Source: Chlorobium sp. (GTDB lineage Bacteria; Bacteroidota; Chlorobiia; Chlorobiales; Chlorobiaceae). From it: 64,000 nt of DNA. Shown here in pieces: positions 8,994 through 17,803 of the stretch (position 1 is its first letter; each line of letters starts with the position of its first letter). The position numbers were made by a program, and so were the translations under genes. The stretch is from assembly GCA_028277225.1 (NCBI GenBank), contig JANQHB010000069.1:62001-126000 (forward strand). Reading direction: 5' to 3'. The notes below the pieces were generated by a model that saw nothing but the letters and a program-made list of their open reading frames with translations, was not told the origin of the DNA and did no database searches.

Positions 8994-9746
8994 CTATGCA
9001 AACAATCCTTTTCCACCGTCGATAATTATATTCTGACCAACAATCTGTGTGGCTGCTTCGGTTGTCAAAAACCTGACAAGTCCCGCAACATCTTCAGGCG
9101 TTGTCAATTTATCGGACGGAGTGTATTCTAAAGTTTTGTCAAGCATTATTTCCAGCTCCGGCAATGCTTTAACTGCATCGGTCATAACAAGTCCGGGACA
9201 AACAAGGTTTACTGCTATGCCTTCCGGCGCAAGTTCACTGGCATAATGACGGAATAGCGCTTCCATGGCGCCCTTGGTTGACGCAACTGCAGCGTATCTG
9301 GGAATCACACGGGTACCACCGGGCGATGTAATACCGATAATCCTGCTCCCAGGCCCCATTCTGCTGATCAGGTCAAGAGTCAACTTGTGTATGGCAAAAA
9401 AGTTAATGTCAAAGGTCCATCTAAGATGCCTTACTGAAAGCTCCATCGCTTTACGGTGAACACCACTGGCTGCTGAATGCACCAACACATCGACGCGATC
9501 ACATGACTTTTGCAAATGAGCCACAGACTGTTTATAGCTCTCTTCGTGGGACAGGTCGCCCCGAATGGTCATGATCTCAAGCCCTTTGCCAGAGGCTTCC
9601 TCCTCGAGAGCTTCAGCGTTTTTTCGGTTTCTGGCATAGAGAGCATAAACCTTCGCACCGCTCTCAGCCAGCGCAAGTGAAATCGCCCTGCCGATCCCTC
9701 TCGTCCCGCCTGTTACGACAGCAATCTTGTTTTCCAGGTGTCTCAT
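8994..9746 (-). CDS. SDR of FabL type, probable enoyl-ACP reductase
   Basis: The 250-aa Rossmann protein has the cofactor loop TGGTRGIG (12-19) but lacks the YxxxK of ordinary ketoreductases. Instead it shows Tyr151-x6-Lys158 (YAAVASTK), the spacing of enoyl-ACP reductases. The segments SAASGV at 91-96, MEL...H..W at 101-110 and a C-terminal IDGGKGLFA recall Bacillus FabL from memory. The likely reaction is NAD(P)H reduction of trans-2-enoyl-ACP. Its ATG overlaps the stop of the FabG-like gene by 4 bases. A generic FabG annotation would miss this. The enoyl-reductase call is an inference from motif spacing. Confidence 0.72.
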   Translation of the reverse strand: MRHLENKIAVVTGGTRGIGRAISLALAESGAKVYALYARNRKNAEALEEEASGKGLEIMTIRGDLSHEESYKQSVAHLQKSCDRVDVLVHSAASGVHRKAMELSVRHLRWTFDINFFAIHKLTLDLISRMGPGSRIIGITSPGGTRVIPRYAAVASTKGAMEALFRHYASELAPEGIAVNLVCPGLVMTDAVKALPELEIMLDKTLEYTPSDKLTTPEDVAGLVRFLTTEAATQIVGQNIIIDGGKGLFA

Positions 9747-10510
9747 ATTCCGGTGTCTCCCAGAGATCTTCCCCCGTCAACCGGAATAACCGTGCCGGTT
9801 ATGTATCGAGCTTTATCGGAACATAAAAATGCAACCAGGGAACCAACATCCTCTGGTTCACCGATAAATCCCGAGGGTATATGTTTTGCAATCTGCTTTC
9901 CAGAACCGCTTTCAAGGTACCGGACAATCCCTTCTGTCATCGGTGACCTGATAAGTCCAGGAGCAACTGTATTCACGGTGATACCACGATGGGCAACCTC
10001 GATAGCGAGTGTTCTGGTAAATCCTGTCAACCCTGCCTTGGCTGCCGAATAACTTACCTGGCTTCGTTTGGCGTAGAAAGCGCTGATCGAACCGATATTG
10101 ACGATTCTACCATACCGTTTACCGTACATCGGCTTTAGTACAAGCTGGCTCAAGGCCATGGTCACCAACAGATGTTGCGCAACAAGCTCATCATGAAAAG
10201 GAAAATCGATCTGCATAAAAAAGCCGTCCTTTATCCGGCCGGCTGCGTTAATCAAAATTTCAGGTGATTTTCCATACCTTCCTATGACATCGTCAACAAG
10301 CCTGTTAGCATCATCATATCCGGAAAGTTTGCCCGGAAACAACTTGACCTCAGTCCCTGTTTTCTGAAGGATCCCCGCTGCATTATTTGCGCGATCATGA
10401 TTTCCTGCATAGGCAAGGGCAAGATCACAGTCACCGGCCAGCGCTTCTGCCACACCAAAACCGATGCCTGAAGTCCCGCCGGTAATCAGCGCAAGGCGTT
10501 TTTCCATCAT
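9743..10510 (-). CDS. fabG: 3-oxoacyl-ACP reductase (FabG-like SDR)
   Basis: Classical SDR of 255 aa with TGGTSGIG (10-17), NAAG (88-91), a catalytic Ser at 141 or 143, and Tyr154-x3-Lys158 (YSAAK), followed by the VAPGLIRSPMT segment. This is the ketoreductase arrangement of FabG, which reduces 3-ketoacyl-ACP with NADPH. The start ATGATG overlaps the TGA of the FabF-like gene, and its end overlaps the FabL-like gene, so expression is coupled on both sides. It supplies the second step of the elongation cycle encoded here. Confidence 0.85.
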   Translation of the reverse strand: MMEKRLALITGGTSGIGFGVAEALAGDCDLALAYAGNHDRANNAAGILQKTGTEVKLFPGKLSGYDDANRLVDDVIGRYGKSPEILINAAGRIKDGFFMQIDFPFHDELVAQHLLVTMALSQLVLKPMYGKRYGRIVNIGSISAFYAKRSQVSYSAAKAGLTGFTRTLAIEVAHRGITVNTVAPGLIRSPMTEGIVRYLESGSGKQIAKHIPSGFIGEPEDVGSLVAFLCSDKARYITGTVIPVDGGRSLGDTGI

Positions 10511-11745
10511 ACATCTCCTGTTTTGAACACCAGGCAGGCGTTCTGCCCCCCGAACCCAAAACTGTTGCTGAGAACATAGCGCATATCGGCATCCCTTGCC
10601 CCTTCCGGAACATAATCGAGATCACATTCCGGGTCAGGATCGGTCAGATTGATCGTAGGCGCGATACGCTGACGCTGGAGCATAAGGATACAGGCAACCG
10701 CTTCGACGGCCCCTGCAGCAACCGTGGGATGACCGACTTGCGATTTCAGCGAACTGACCGGGATATTGTAAGCTCTTTGACCAAATACCTTTTTGATTGC
10801 CTGTGTCTCAAGACGGTCGTTCTGCTGAGTTGCTGTGCCGTGCGCATTGACATAATCGATCTCATCAACAGAGATACCGGCATCAGCAATAGCATCCTCC
10901 ATTGCCCTGACCACACAGAAATTGTCTTCCCTGCCATCTGTCAGTCGATACGCGTCGTTATTGAATGCATATCCGGCTATTTCGGCAAGTATACGTGCGC
11001 CCCGTTCTTCTGCCGATTCACGAGTCTCGAGCAGGAGAGCGGCAGCAGCTTCACCTTTAACGAATCCTCCTCTGCTCGCGCTGAACGGTCTGCTTGCGGT
11101 CGGAGCAGGTACATCATCAGTCATAAGTGTCTGCAGAAGATGAAAATTCATAAGCTGACTCTCCCATGCTCCCGCGTCGACAGCTGTCACGAGACACCGC
11201 TTCATTCTGCCCGACTGCAGGTAGCGATACGCAATCCCTATTGCCTGACTTCCTGCCGCACAGGCGGAATTGACTGTAATCAGGTTCCGCTCAGAAATTT
11301 CACCATGACCCCGATTTTTTAGTCTTTCGGCCATAATCTCCACAAACCATTCAGCCCTGATTTCATCCCAGAGAAAGGTATCCGGCTCAAAGTCACTGAG
11401 AGATTGCCGTACGATCTCAAAAAAAACACCGGCTGGAGTGCCATGCACAATCCCGTCGATCTGGAGCGCTTCCGGCAATTGATCAAAAACCTGCTCAAAA
11501 GCATACACACCGTAACGCACCCCGGGAGTTTGTGTTCCTGACTCAATGCCCAACTCTTCTGAAAATGGCACTCCCGATGGTTTCACAACTGCCCCGTAAG
11601 GGACAGGAAAATCCCTGCCTACTAATGATCCGCGAATATCGACAACTCCTGAATCACCGGCAAACAGCCTGTTTTCAAACTCATCTAGAGTTGTTCCAAT
11701 CGGGGAAACAATGCCGTTTCGTGTTACAACGACATCATGCATCAT
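10507..11745 (-). CDS. Beta-ketoacyl-ACP synthase, KAS I/II (FabF) type
   Basis: The 412-aa condensing enzyme has a complete Cys-His-His triad: Cys162 in NSACAAG, His302 in NAHGTATQ and His339 in SQVGHP, with Lys334 in SSLKS. It therefore should catalyse decarboxylative condensation of malonyl-ACP with acyl-ACP. It shares 4-base overlaps with the ACP gene before it and the ketoreductase after it. The half-length, Cys-less ketosynthase at 12038-12787 probably pairs with it, as chain-length factors pair with KS-alpha in type II PKS and aryl-polyene systems. Confidence 0.88.
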   Translation of the reverse strand: MMHDVVVTRNGIVSPIGTTLDEFENRLFAGDSGVVDIRGSLVGRDFPVPYGAVVKPSGVPFSEELGIESGTQTPGVRYGVYAFEQVFDQLPEALQIDGIVHGTPAGVFFEIVRQSLSDFEPDTFLWDEIRAEWFVEIMAERLKNRGHGEISERNLITVNSACAAGSQAIGIAYRYLQSGRMKRCLVTAVDAGAWESQLMNFHLLQTLMTDDVPAPTASRPFSASRGGFVKGEAAAALLLETRESAEERGARILAEIAGYAFNNDAYRLTDGREDNFCVVRAMEDAIADAGISVDEIDYVNAHGTATQQNDRLETQAIKKVFGQRAYNIPVSSLKSQVGHPTVAAGAVEAVACILMLQRQRIAPTINLTDPDPECDLDYVPEGARDADMRYVLSNSFGFGGQNACLVFKTGDV

Positions 11746-12041
11746 GCATTTCCGCCTTGTTTTTTCTTCATGACATGCATCATATAGTCGAGAATATCCT
11801 GAACAGAAATGTCGGTAATATCTTCGCCTTTTCGATCAGTGATATACTTAAGAGCCTCGGTAAAATCAAGCTCGAGACCTGTTCTCTGTTCGATTTCATA
11901 ACTGATATCGAGATAATCGATACTTTCAGCATCGAGGTCACTCTTGAACATGCTTTCTTTTTGCACTTCTCCCTCATCTGTATTGAGAACAGTACGAACC
12001 GCTTCTTCGACTTTTCCGAAAAGTTCCTGTTCTGATATCAT
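11742..12041 (-). CDS. Acyl carrier protein
   Basis: The 99-aa acidic helical protein has the carrier signature DLDAESIDYLD, in which Ser40 (DAESID) is the expected 4'-phosphopantetheine attachment site. An aspartate normally precedes that serine in FabC-type ACPs; here it is glutamate, as in several type II PKS and polyene carriers. The gene overlaps its neighbours by 4 bases on each side. A holo-ACP synthase gene lies at 13685-14053, just upstream, and could modify it. It is a dedicated carrier for the cluster's chain. Confidence 0.88.
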   Translation of the reverse strand: MISEQELFGKVEEAVRTVLNTDEGEVQKESMFKSDLDAESIDYLDISYEIEQRTGLELDFTEALKYITDRKGEDITDISVQDILDYMMHVMKKKQGGNA

Positions 12042-12787
12042 TTCTTCCCCCTGGATAATAGATGTATGATAAGCTGGTGACTGATGCCATAATATGAATC
12101 ACTGTCGTTAAAGTCATGATCACTCCAGTCGATGAACAAGTCATCAGGAACAAGCAGCATAGCACCTGCCCCCTCACAAAGAATTCGATCTTTTAATACA
12201 TTTCTTCGCATCCCTTCAAGAACGATCGGATTCTCAAAACTGAACGCGCTGCATACGAGGGCGGCTTTCAACCGTCCTTCCTGAATATCGGCCTCAGCCT
12301 GATCGAAAGCATGCACGCAACCCCATGAGCTGTGATTATAAACGTTGAGCGGACCCATAATACCAAGAAAAATGGCCATCTGGGCGGGAGCAAGGTTGGG
12401 AACCTGTTTGAGAAACAACTTTGGATTCCTCACCCGTTTGTACTCATCGGCAAAGTCATCAGGAGAAACCCTCAGCATTGCACTGGCAGAACGAAGATCA
12501 ACGGGACCGTTTTCAACAGCGCAATAAATTCCAACCTCGAAGGGGGAATGAACGAGAAAGGAATTCAGAGAAGCCCGGGCTTCGAGACAAGCAAGTGAGA
12601 GAAGTACTGACGCCCTGCTCATTGAACGAAATGCCTTGCGATCCGGAAGTGGTGCCTTGCGCTCTTCAATAGAAAGGCTTTTTGTTCTCGATAGTCTTAT
12701 GGAATCACCATAGAATTCGCTTGTAAACGATTGCGAATCGATATCCGGCTCCGGGACAAGAACGTTACTCCAAAGGATCCTGCTCAT
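12038..12787 (-). CDS. Half-length ketosynthase-like protein (chain-length-factor type)
   Basis: The 249-aa protein matches only the N-terminal half of beta-ketoacyl synthases (the ketoacyl-synt_2 type found in aryl-polyene clusters). Aligning GRLKAALV with the same helix of the neighbouring FabF places Ser154 where the nucleophile Cys should be; a Cys occurs three residues later (Cys157). The C-terminal half with both catalytic His is absent, and the gene ends in an ATGA overlap with the ACP gene, so this is not a recent truncation. It probably forms a heterodimer with the FabF-like protein and shapes the chain-length pocket. Confidence 0.78.
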   Translation of the reverse strand: MSRILWSNVLVPEPDIDSQSFTSEFYGDSIRLSRTKSLSIEERKAPLPDRKAFRSMSRASVLLSLACLEARASLNSFLVHSPFEVGIYCAVENGPVDLRSASAMLRVSPDDFADEYKRVRNPKLFLKQVPNLAPAQMAIFLGIMGPLNVYNHSSWGCVHAFDQAEADIQEGRLKAALVCSAFSFENPIVLEGMRRNVLKDRILCEGAGAMLLVPDDLFIDWSDHDFNDSDSYYGISHQLIIHLLSRGKK

Positions 12788-13260
12788 ATACCGCCTCCTT
12801 CCGAAGCTGAATCATCTACCGGAACCTTCTTTCCCTCGGGTATCGGAACATGGCCATACATCACTTCCGCTGCTGCCGCTTTCTTGCCGTCAACCTCGAT
12901 CCATCCTTTTGCCAGTGAATATGACTTTCTCATGGTCACCTCAGCATGAATAAAAGCCCTGTCACCCGGCTCGATCGACTTGCGGAATTGTGCGCTTTTC
13001 ACCGAAGTAAGAACAGGCAGATATTCAGGATTTGCTGCCATGATACACTTACCTCCAACCTGTGCGATCATTTCGATCTGGAGAACACCTGGAACGATAG
13101 GGTAACCGGGAAAATGATCCATGAAAAACAGCTCCGATCGTGAAAAGCACCTGACACCTGTTGCTTTTTCTCCGGGTACCATTTCAATTATTTTGTCGAC
13201 AAGCAACCAACGCATTGGAAAACTGAATAGGTATTGCCTCAATCTCGATATTGGATACAT
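12784..13260 (-). CDS. 3-hydroxyacyl-ACP dehydratase, FabZ-like hotdog protein
   Basis: From the ATG at 13260 the product has 158 aa. The FabZ motif FMDHFPGYPIVPGVL contains the catalytic His49, and IEMIAQ supplies Glu63. The dehydrated product would be trans-2-enoyl-ACP, the substrate of the FabL-like enzyme. A TTG at 13275 would add five residues; neither start has a clear Shine-Dalgarno sequence. It is the first gene of the tightly overlapping block and its stop overlaps the half-ketosynthase start by 4 bases. The promoter of the block probably lies in 13261-13430. Confidence 0.85.
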   Translation of the reverse strand: MYPISRLRQYLFSFPMRWLLVDKIIEMVPGEKATGVRCFSRSELFFMDHFPGYPIVPGVLQIEMIAQVGGKCIMAANPEYLPVLTSVKSAQFRKSIEPGDRAFIHAEVTMRKSYSLAKGWIEVDGKKAAAAEVMYGHVPIPEGKKVPVDDSASEGGGI

Positions 13261-13430
13261 CAATGACAGCAACAAACAAGTACCGAATATAAAAAAGGAT
13301 TGAAGGAAATCATATTAAAGACAGGCACAGCAACTGGGTTAAAGTCCGGACGATCATTCTCAATCGGGAAAAGTACTCTCCCGGAACACTCTCTTTGATA
13401 CATACATATCTATCAACCTTTTCCTACCAG

Positions 13431-13625
13431 CTACTCATTTTCCCGGTGAACATTCACAACCGGCACCTCTTCATTGATAGATTCCACTATTATCAGCATG
13501 GGGCTGCAACAAATTTCACAATCTTCGACGTATTCCTCGGGCGGCTCAACCGAACAGTCGATAATTTCCTCGTTCAACGCACCACAGTATGGGCATTGAA
13601 CCGTAACGGATTTCGTGCATTCCAT
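13431..13625 (-). CDS. CPxCG-type small zinc-ribbon protein, 64 aa
   Basis: This small acidic protein has a CPYCG knuckle at residues 11-15 and a second Cys pair in CEICC near residue 36, the pattern of CPxCG-related zinc-ribbon proteins. Family members are common and uncharacterised. It lies between acpS and the dehydratase gene on the same strand, with a 170-base gap before the dehydratase. It may share a transcript with acpS. No catalytic role can be assigned. Confidence 0.7.
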   Translation of the reverse strand: MECTKSVTVQCPYCGALNEEIIDCSVEPPEEYVEDCEICCSPMLIIVESINEEVPVVNVHRENE

Positions 13626-13684
13626 ACAATCCTCCCTTGTTTAATACGTTGGAAGAGACATCAGATAACTATGCATTTGCCTCC

Positions 13685-14053
13685 TCAAAGATCGAGCAGG
13701 ACAAAAGCGACAGCGTAATCACCGCTGTGTGAAAGAGACACCCGGATATGATCGTCCGAAATAACAAGCGAACGGTCAAGCATATGCAGTGACGGCCTGC
13801 CATTTTCGTCATTGACCACTTCAACGCTTTTCCATGTAAACCCTCTTGCAATCCCTGTCCCGAGCGCTTTCGACACAGCCTCTTTGGCTGCAAAACGTGC
13901 AGCTACACTCGGCACCATGTCTTTTTTCCTCTTGCAATGACAAATTTCCCTGTCTGTTAGCACCCGCTTTAAAAAACGCTCACCGTAGCGTTCATACGAT
14001 TTCCTTATACGCCTGATATCAACGATATCTACTCCGATGTCACGACGATTCAT
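13685..14053 (-). CDS. acpS: Holo-[acyl-carrier-protein] synthase
   Basis: The start is the ATG at 14053, preceded by an AAGGAGGAGAATTC ribosome-binding site; the frame is open further upstream but without a better start. The 122-aa product has GVDIVDI near the N-terminus with the metal-binding Asp, and FAAKEAVSKALGTG, the second AcpS signature with the metal-binding Glu. AcpS moves phosphopantetheine from CoA to the serine of apo-ACP. Position just upstream of a dedicated ACP cluster suggests it serves it, though it may be the cell's general AcpS. Confidence 0.9.
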   Translation of the reverse strand: MNRRDIGVDIVDIRRIRKSYERYGERFLKRVLTDREICHCKRKKDMVPSVAARFAAKEAVSKALGTGIARGFTWKSVEVVNDENGRPSLHMLDRSLVISDDHIRVSLSHSGDYAVAFVLLDL

Positions 14054-14949
14054 GAATTCTCCTCCTTTTTTACTCTCCTGGCCCGGATCAGACAACCATC
14101 TTTACAAGCATCATACGATAAGGGTATCTCTAGTCTTTGCCATGCTAATTCTATAACTTTTCAAAACAGACAAGAACACAGAACCGCATTCTTCTCAAAA
14201 TGAGTATTCAAAACATCATGAACAGCAACTATGCTGGGTCCCTCTACCTTTTACAATCTTAAAAAGAATGAAAAAACCAGCAAACTACTATCCAAGGTAT
14301 AGCACAGCCTTGAATCGTCCTTCGTTCCGAGTTCAACTGCTTTATCTTATTATCAAAGCTACACACCTTCTTACGTCAATGCAATCACGACTGCGGCCAA
14401 CCAATGACGACAGCCACAGGAATCACAGCCCATTATGTTATAAAATAATCAGTTACCCTGAAATGATACAACCAAAAGAATACCAACAATAATTTTCACT
14501 TTCTTGCACCATACCCGGAACCACGCGCAGCAAGACCAGCACAGGAATGAAAACTGACAATACCTGCCAACCTATACAATGGCCAGATCCCTTACTCTCA
14601 TTCACCTGGCTGACAAAGCTTTCGTCTGTAATAAGCAAGAGAGTACAGTCATTCCCTGCTGTAGTAGCATCAACATATGTATATTGTTTGCTGCTCGACC
14701 ATCCAGTCACTCCGGTTTCAAACAGACGCATGGTGATTATGACAATGTATATGCTTGCTTATTCCTTTTTGAATCTGTTATACGGTTGTATTGAGGTTAT
14801 ACTTACTTCCTCTGTAATTAGATTCGGCATGTTTATGTTTTTGTGTTTTCTGTTTTATAAGACCATAGCATGCTTTTTGTCATATATTCAATATCACGAA
14901 TCCCGTTTCTTACAGATACAATCTGAGATTTATTCATAGCTGCAAAATC
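14054..14949. other. Long AT-rich intergenic region, no gene supported
   Basis: About 900 bases separate acpS from the first ATP-grasp gene. Short open frames occur on both strands (for example 14547-14939), but their translations are rich in Cys, Leu and Ser without any family signature and they have no ribosome-binding site. Base composition falls noticeably here and stays low to about 19 kb. The region must hold divergent promoters for acpS and the plus-strand ATP-grasp gene. I see no transposon ends or tRNA gene in it. Confidence 0.5.
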
Positions 14950-16752
14950 ATGATAGTTTTAAAAAATTGGAAAACATACTTTGGCCCCAATCCGTATTCT
15001 CGTGATCCGGTAATAGAAGTATTTATAGAAGTAGACGACAACATCCCTGACAATATCGAGGAATATTGCCATTTAATGGATTGCGCTTTTTCAACATGGT
15101 GGAAAGGCATAAAGAAAGACAAATCACAAAATTCGGCTCTTTTTGCAGCACTGTATATTACAGAATGGGCTTATGCTGCTCTTAATGAAGTTCGTGGCTT
15201 TATTAATGCAAGAGGAGTCATGTATAAAAACAATAATATCGTCATCTGGCTCGGGCATCATAATCCCCACCTAAGTTATGCATCATTAAAACTTGCTGTC
15301 GATTTATTAAAATCTTTTGAAAACAAAACAATACAACAAAAACATGCGGATGATATTTTGACTCGCTTCTGGGATAAATGCAAATCCTTTCATCCTGATT
15401 ATCAAGCCAAAATATTAATGGAAGCGGCAAGAGCGCGTAACATTCCATATATCATGCTCACCAAAAAATCACGAATCTGGCAATTTGGATACGGAAAAAA
15501 CTCTTTAAAATTTTTCGAATCGAGCTCAGATGAAGATTCTTATATTGGCCATGCATTATCGCACAATAAAGTTTCGAGCAAAAAATTTCTCGATATATTC
15601 GGTGTTCCTATCGCCAAACATATTTTAATACGCGAAGAGAAGCAGCTTTATAATGCACTGAATGCTATAGGTTTTCCATGTGTAATAAAACCTATTGACA
15701 GAGGAAGTGCAAAAGGTGTATCTGTAAACATACAAAACACATCTGAAGCCGAAAAAGCATATAAACTCGCGAGAAGTTACTCCAAATCACCTATCATGAT
15801 CGAATCATTTGCTGAAGGTGATGTATACAGACTGCTTGTCATCAGAGGAAAGTTAACTGCAGCCACGCGCAGGATTCCTGCCCATATAACAGGCGATGGA
15901 GTACATACAATCCTGCAATTATCTCTTGAATTCAACAAGTCCAGAGTCGCAAATAGTTCACCAGGAGACTATCTTGGCCCGGTACCTATCGATGATGAAT
16001 TTGATAGAGTCATTTCCGAGCAGGGTTACGAAAAACATAGCATACTTGAGAACGGACATACAATCAGATTAAGAAATATACCACTTCAGGGAACAGGAGC
16101 AACAAACATTGATGTAACACATCTGGTACATGCTGACATAAAAAGTATTGCCGAAGCAATTGCCGAATCAATATCCGTCAAGATGTTAGGAATAGATTAT
16201 ATAACCACTGACATCAGAAAATCATGTCTGGATACAGGTGTGTTCCTGGAACTAAACCTTACACCTTCTATTCGAGGTCATTTGGAAAACGGAAAAGACA
16301 TCAAAAAAATAGGAGAGAAAATACTTGGCAAAAAACCTGGACGAATTCCATCAATACTGGTTATCGCCGCTGACTTTGATTGCAACGCAATCAAAAACAT
16401 AGCTGATTCAAACCCAAAATTTGCCTGGAGATACGCGAATAGCGCCGGCTTTGGCAAAACAAAACTATCGACAAAAAACAAATATCCTTATGAAAATGTC
16501 AAAATGCTATTGCTAAACACATGCATTTCTGAACTTTTGATCGTATGCACCAGGGAAGAAATATCAGAACATGGATTACCTATTGATCACGCCGACTATT
16601 GTTTAATTGAATCAGAGTATATAAACCAGGAGGCAATTGATATGATAAAGAAATATAGCTTGAACACAAGGATATTCACTAAAAATGATAATATAGTCAA
16701 CCTGATACAGGAGACATTAAACATCAAAACATCAAGTAATGATCGCCTTTGA
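14950..16752 (+). CDS. Cyanophycin-synthetase-like ATP-grasp ligase with degenerate Mur domain (copy 1)
   Basis: The 600-aa protein follows the cyanophycin synthetase plan. It has an N-terminal CphA domain (about 1-165), then an ATP-grasp domain (about 200-455) with FPCVIKPIDRGSAKGVSV, ERIPAH-like RRIPAHITGDG and metal-binding ELNLTP near residue 433. The C-terminal part (about 460-600) begins GRIPSILVIAADFD, where CphA has its Mur-ligase P-loop GTNGKTT; that loop is lost and the domain is far too short. It should therefore perform one ATP-grasp amide ligation and no MurE-like step. Its stop overlaps the next gene by 14 bases. Codons are AT-rich, suggesting transfer. Confidence 0.82.
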   Translation: MIVLKNWKTYFGPNPYSRDPVIEVFIEVDDNIPDNIEEYCHLMDCAFSTWWKGIKKDKSQNSALFAALYITEWAYAALNEVRGFINARGVMYKNNNIVIWLGHHNPHLSYASLKLAVDLLKSFENKTIQQKHADDILTRFWDKCKSFHPDYQAKILMEAARARNIPYIMLTKKSRIWQFGYGKNSLKFFESSSDEDSYIGHALSHNKVSSKKFLDIFGVPIAKHILIREEKQLYNALNAIGFPCVIKPIDRGSAKGVSVNIQNTSEAEKAYKLARSYSKSPIMIESFAEGDVYRLLVIRGKLTAATRRIPAHITGDGVHTILQLSLEFNKSRVANSSPGDYLGPVPIDDEFDRVISEQGYEKHSILENGHTIRLRNIPLQGTGATNIDVTHLVHADIKSIAEAIAESISVKMLGIDYITTDIRKSCLDTGVFLELNLTPSIRGHLENGKDIKKIGEKILGKKPGRIPSILVIAADFDCNAIKNIADSNPKFAWRYANSAGFGKTKLSTKNKYPYENVKMLLLNTCISELLIVCTREEISEHGLPIDHADYCLIESEYINQEAIDMIKKYSLNTRIFTKNDNIVNLIQETLNIKTSSNDRL

Positions 16753-17800
16753 ATCCGACAGCCCATCATATATATCTGATTTGAATATAGATGCATATAT
16801 TGCATCTGCAAAAAAATCACCAAGAATCACAAGTATGTTATCAGAATTTGATAGCATTGCCAAAGGTTCAAAAGGTGTTCCATGTCGCCCCGTCACACTA
16901 CGTAAAGATTTACTATCCCACGACCTCCTTTGCTTGCGTTTTGCGGATATCAGAAAAAAGTATGCTGGAGCATTCAATGAACATTTTGTTGCTTCATTAC
17001 CATATATACTAGAAGAACAATGCCGCTTTGGTGCGGCTGTTCTGCGATATTCTTCTTATATCGAAGATCGTGAAAATCGCCCCCTTGACCTCTATACCCT
17101 CGGTGATGCATCTGGTGTTATGGCAAGGTCGCTCACAGATATATCAAATGGAAGCATCAGGACTCTTACTTGCAGTCCCAACTATATCAATGAAAATATT
17201 TTCAATAAAAATAAGCCTGAAAAAAATGCATATTTCATCTGTGCCCCATTTTTTAAAGTCAGCAATCAGTATATCATTTCTAAAAAAATACAATCCTTCA
17301 AAAAAGGCTTTGATATAATTTTTGAAGACACGACATTTCAAATGTATGGAAAAAAAAGACTTGAACCCATTTATATTGCCTCACAAAACCTGAAAAATGA
17401 CGGCATATTTGTGATGTTGGAAAAGATCATGCAACCTGATATCAACGATTTTAACAACAGGGAAAGGAGAAAAGATATTGACTTCAAGCTCAAGTATTTT
17501 CACCCAAACGAAATTGAAGAGAAAAAAAAGAACATAGTGAACAAAATGGACTCACAGCTTGTAACGCTTGATTCATTAACATTAACGATAAAAAAATTAT
17601 TCAAAAATGCTGTCATTTTCTGGAACAGCTGCAATTTTTACACTATTGCAGCATCAAATAACCTTGAAAACCTTAAAGCCTTTATACATTCAATGACACC
17701 TCCTGCAATCCCGGATAGTTTTACTTATATAGAGTTGCCTTCAGTAATTGCAGGAAGCAAAAACAACTCCTTCATTTTCCGAAAACCATCTACTACATAA
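16739..17800 (+). CDS. Probable class I SAM-dependent methyltransferase
   Basis: The 353-aa protein has a likely Rossmann core: LDLYTLGDASGVMARSL (about 117-133) resembles motif I, and FDIIFEDTTFQMYG (about 189-202) with the later LKNDGIFVMLEKI fits motifs II to III of class I methyltransferases. The glycine-rich loop is imperfect (GDASG), so cofactor binding is inferred. The gene starts 14 bases inside the preceding ATP-grasp gene, indicating a two-gene operon, and ends 4 bases from the convergent Ddl-like gene. It could methylate the ligase substrate or product. It is AT-rich like its neighbour. Confidence 0.55.
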   Translation: MIAFESDSPSYISDLNIDAYIASAKKSPRITSMLSEFDSIAKGSKGVPCRPVTLRKDLLSHDLLCLRFADIRKKYAGAFNEHFVASLPYILEEQCRFGAAVLRYSSYIEDRENRPLDLYTLGDASGVMARSLTDISNGSIRTLTCSPNYINENIFNKNKPEKNAYFICAPFFKVSNQYIISKKIQSFKKGFDIIFEDTTFQMYGKKRLEPIYIASQNLKNDGIFVMLEKIMQPDINDFNNRERRKDIDFKLKYFHPNEIEEKKKNIVNKMDSQLVTLDSLTLTIKKLFKNAVIFWNSCNFYTIAASNNLENLKAFIHSMTPPAIPDSFTYIELPSVIAGSKNNSFIFRKPSTT

Positions 17801-17803
17801 ATA

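Noticed and set aside
3309..13260. Plain aryl-polyene cluster
   Set aside because: The set lacks an AMP ligase and aromatic starter genes, and carries an apparent enoyl reductase, so the label would be too specific.
14547..14939. 130-codon frame before the first ATP-grasp gene
   Set aside because: Cys- and Leu-rich translation, no ribosome-binding site and no family features; likely non-coding.
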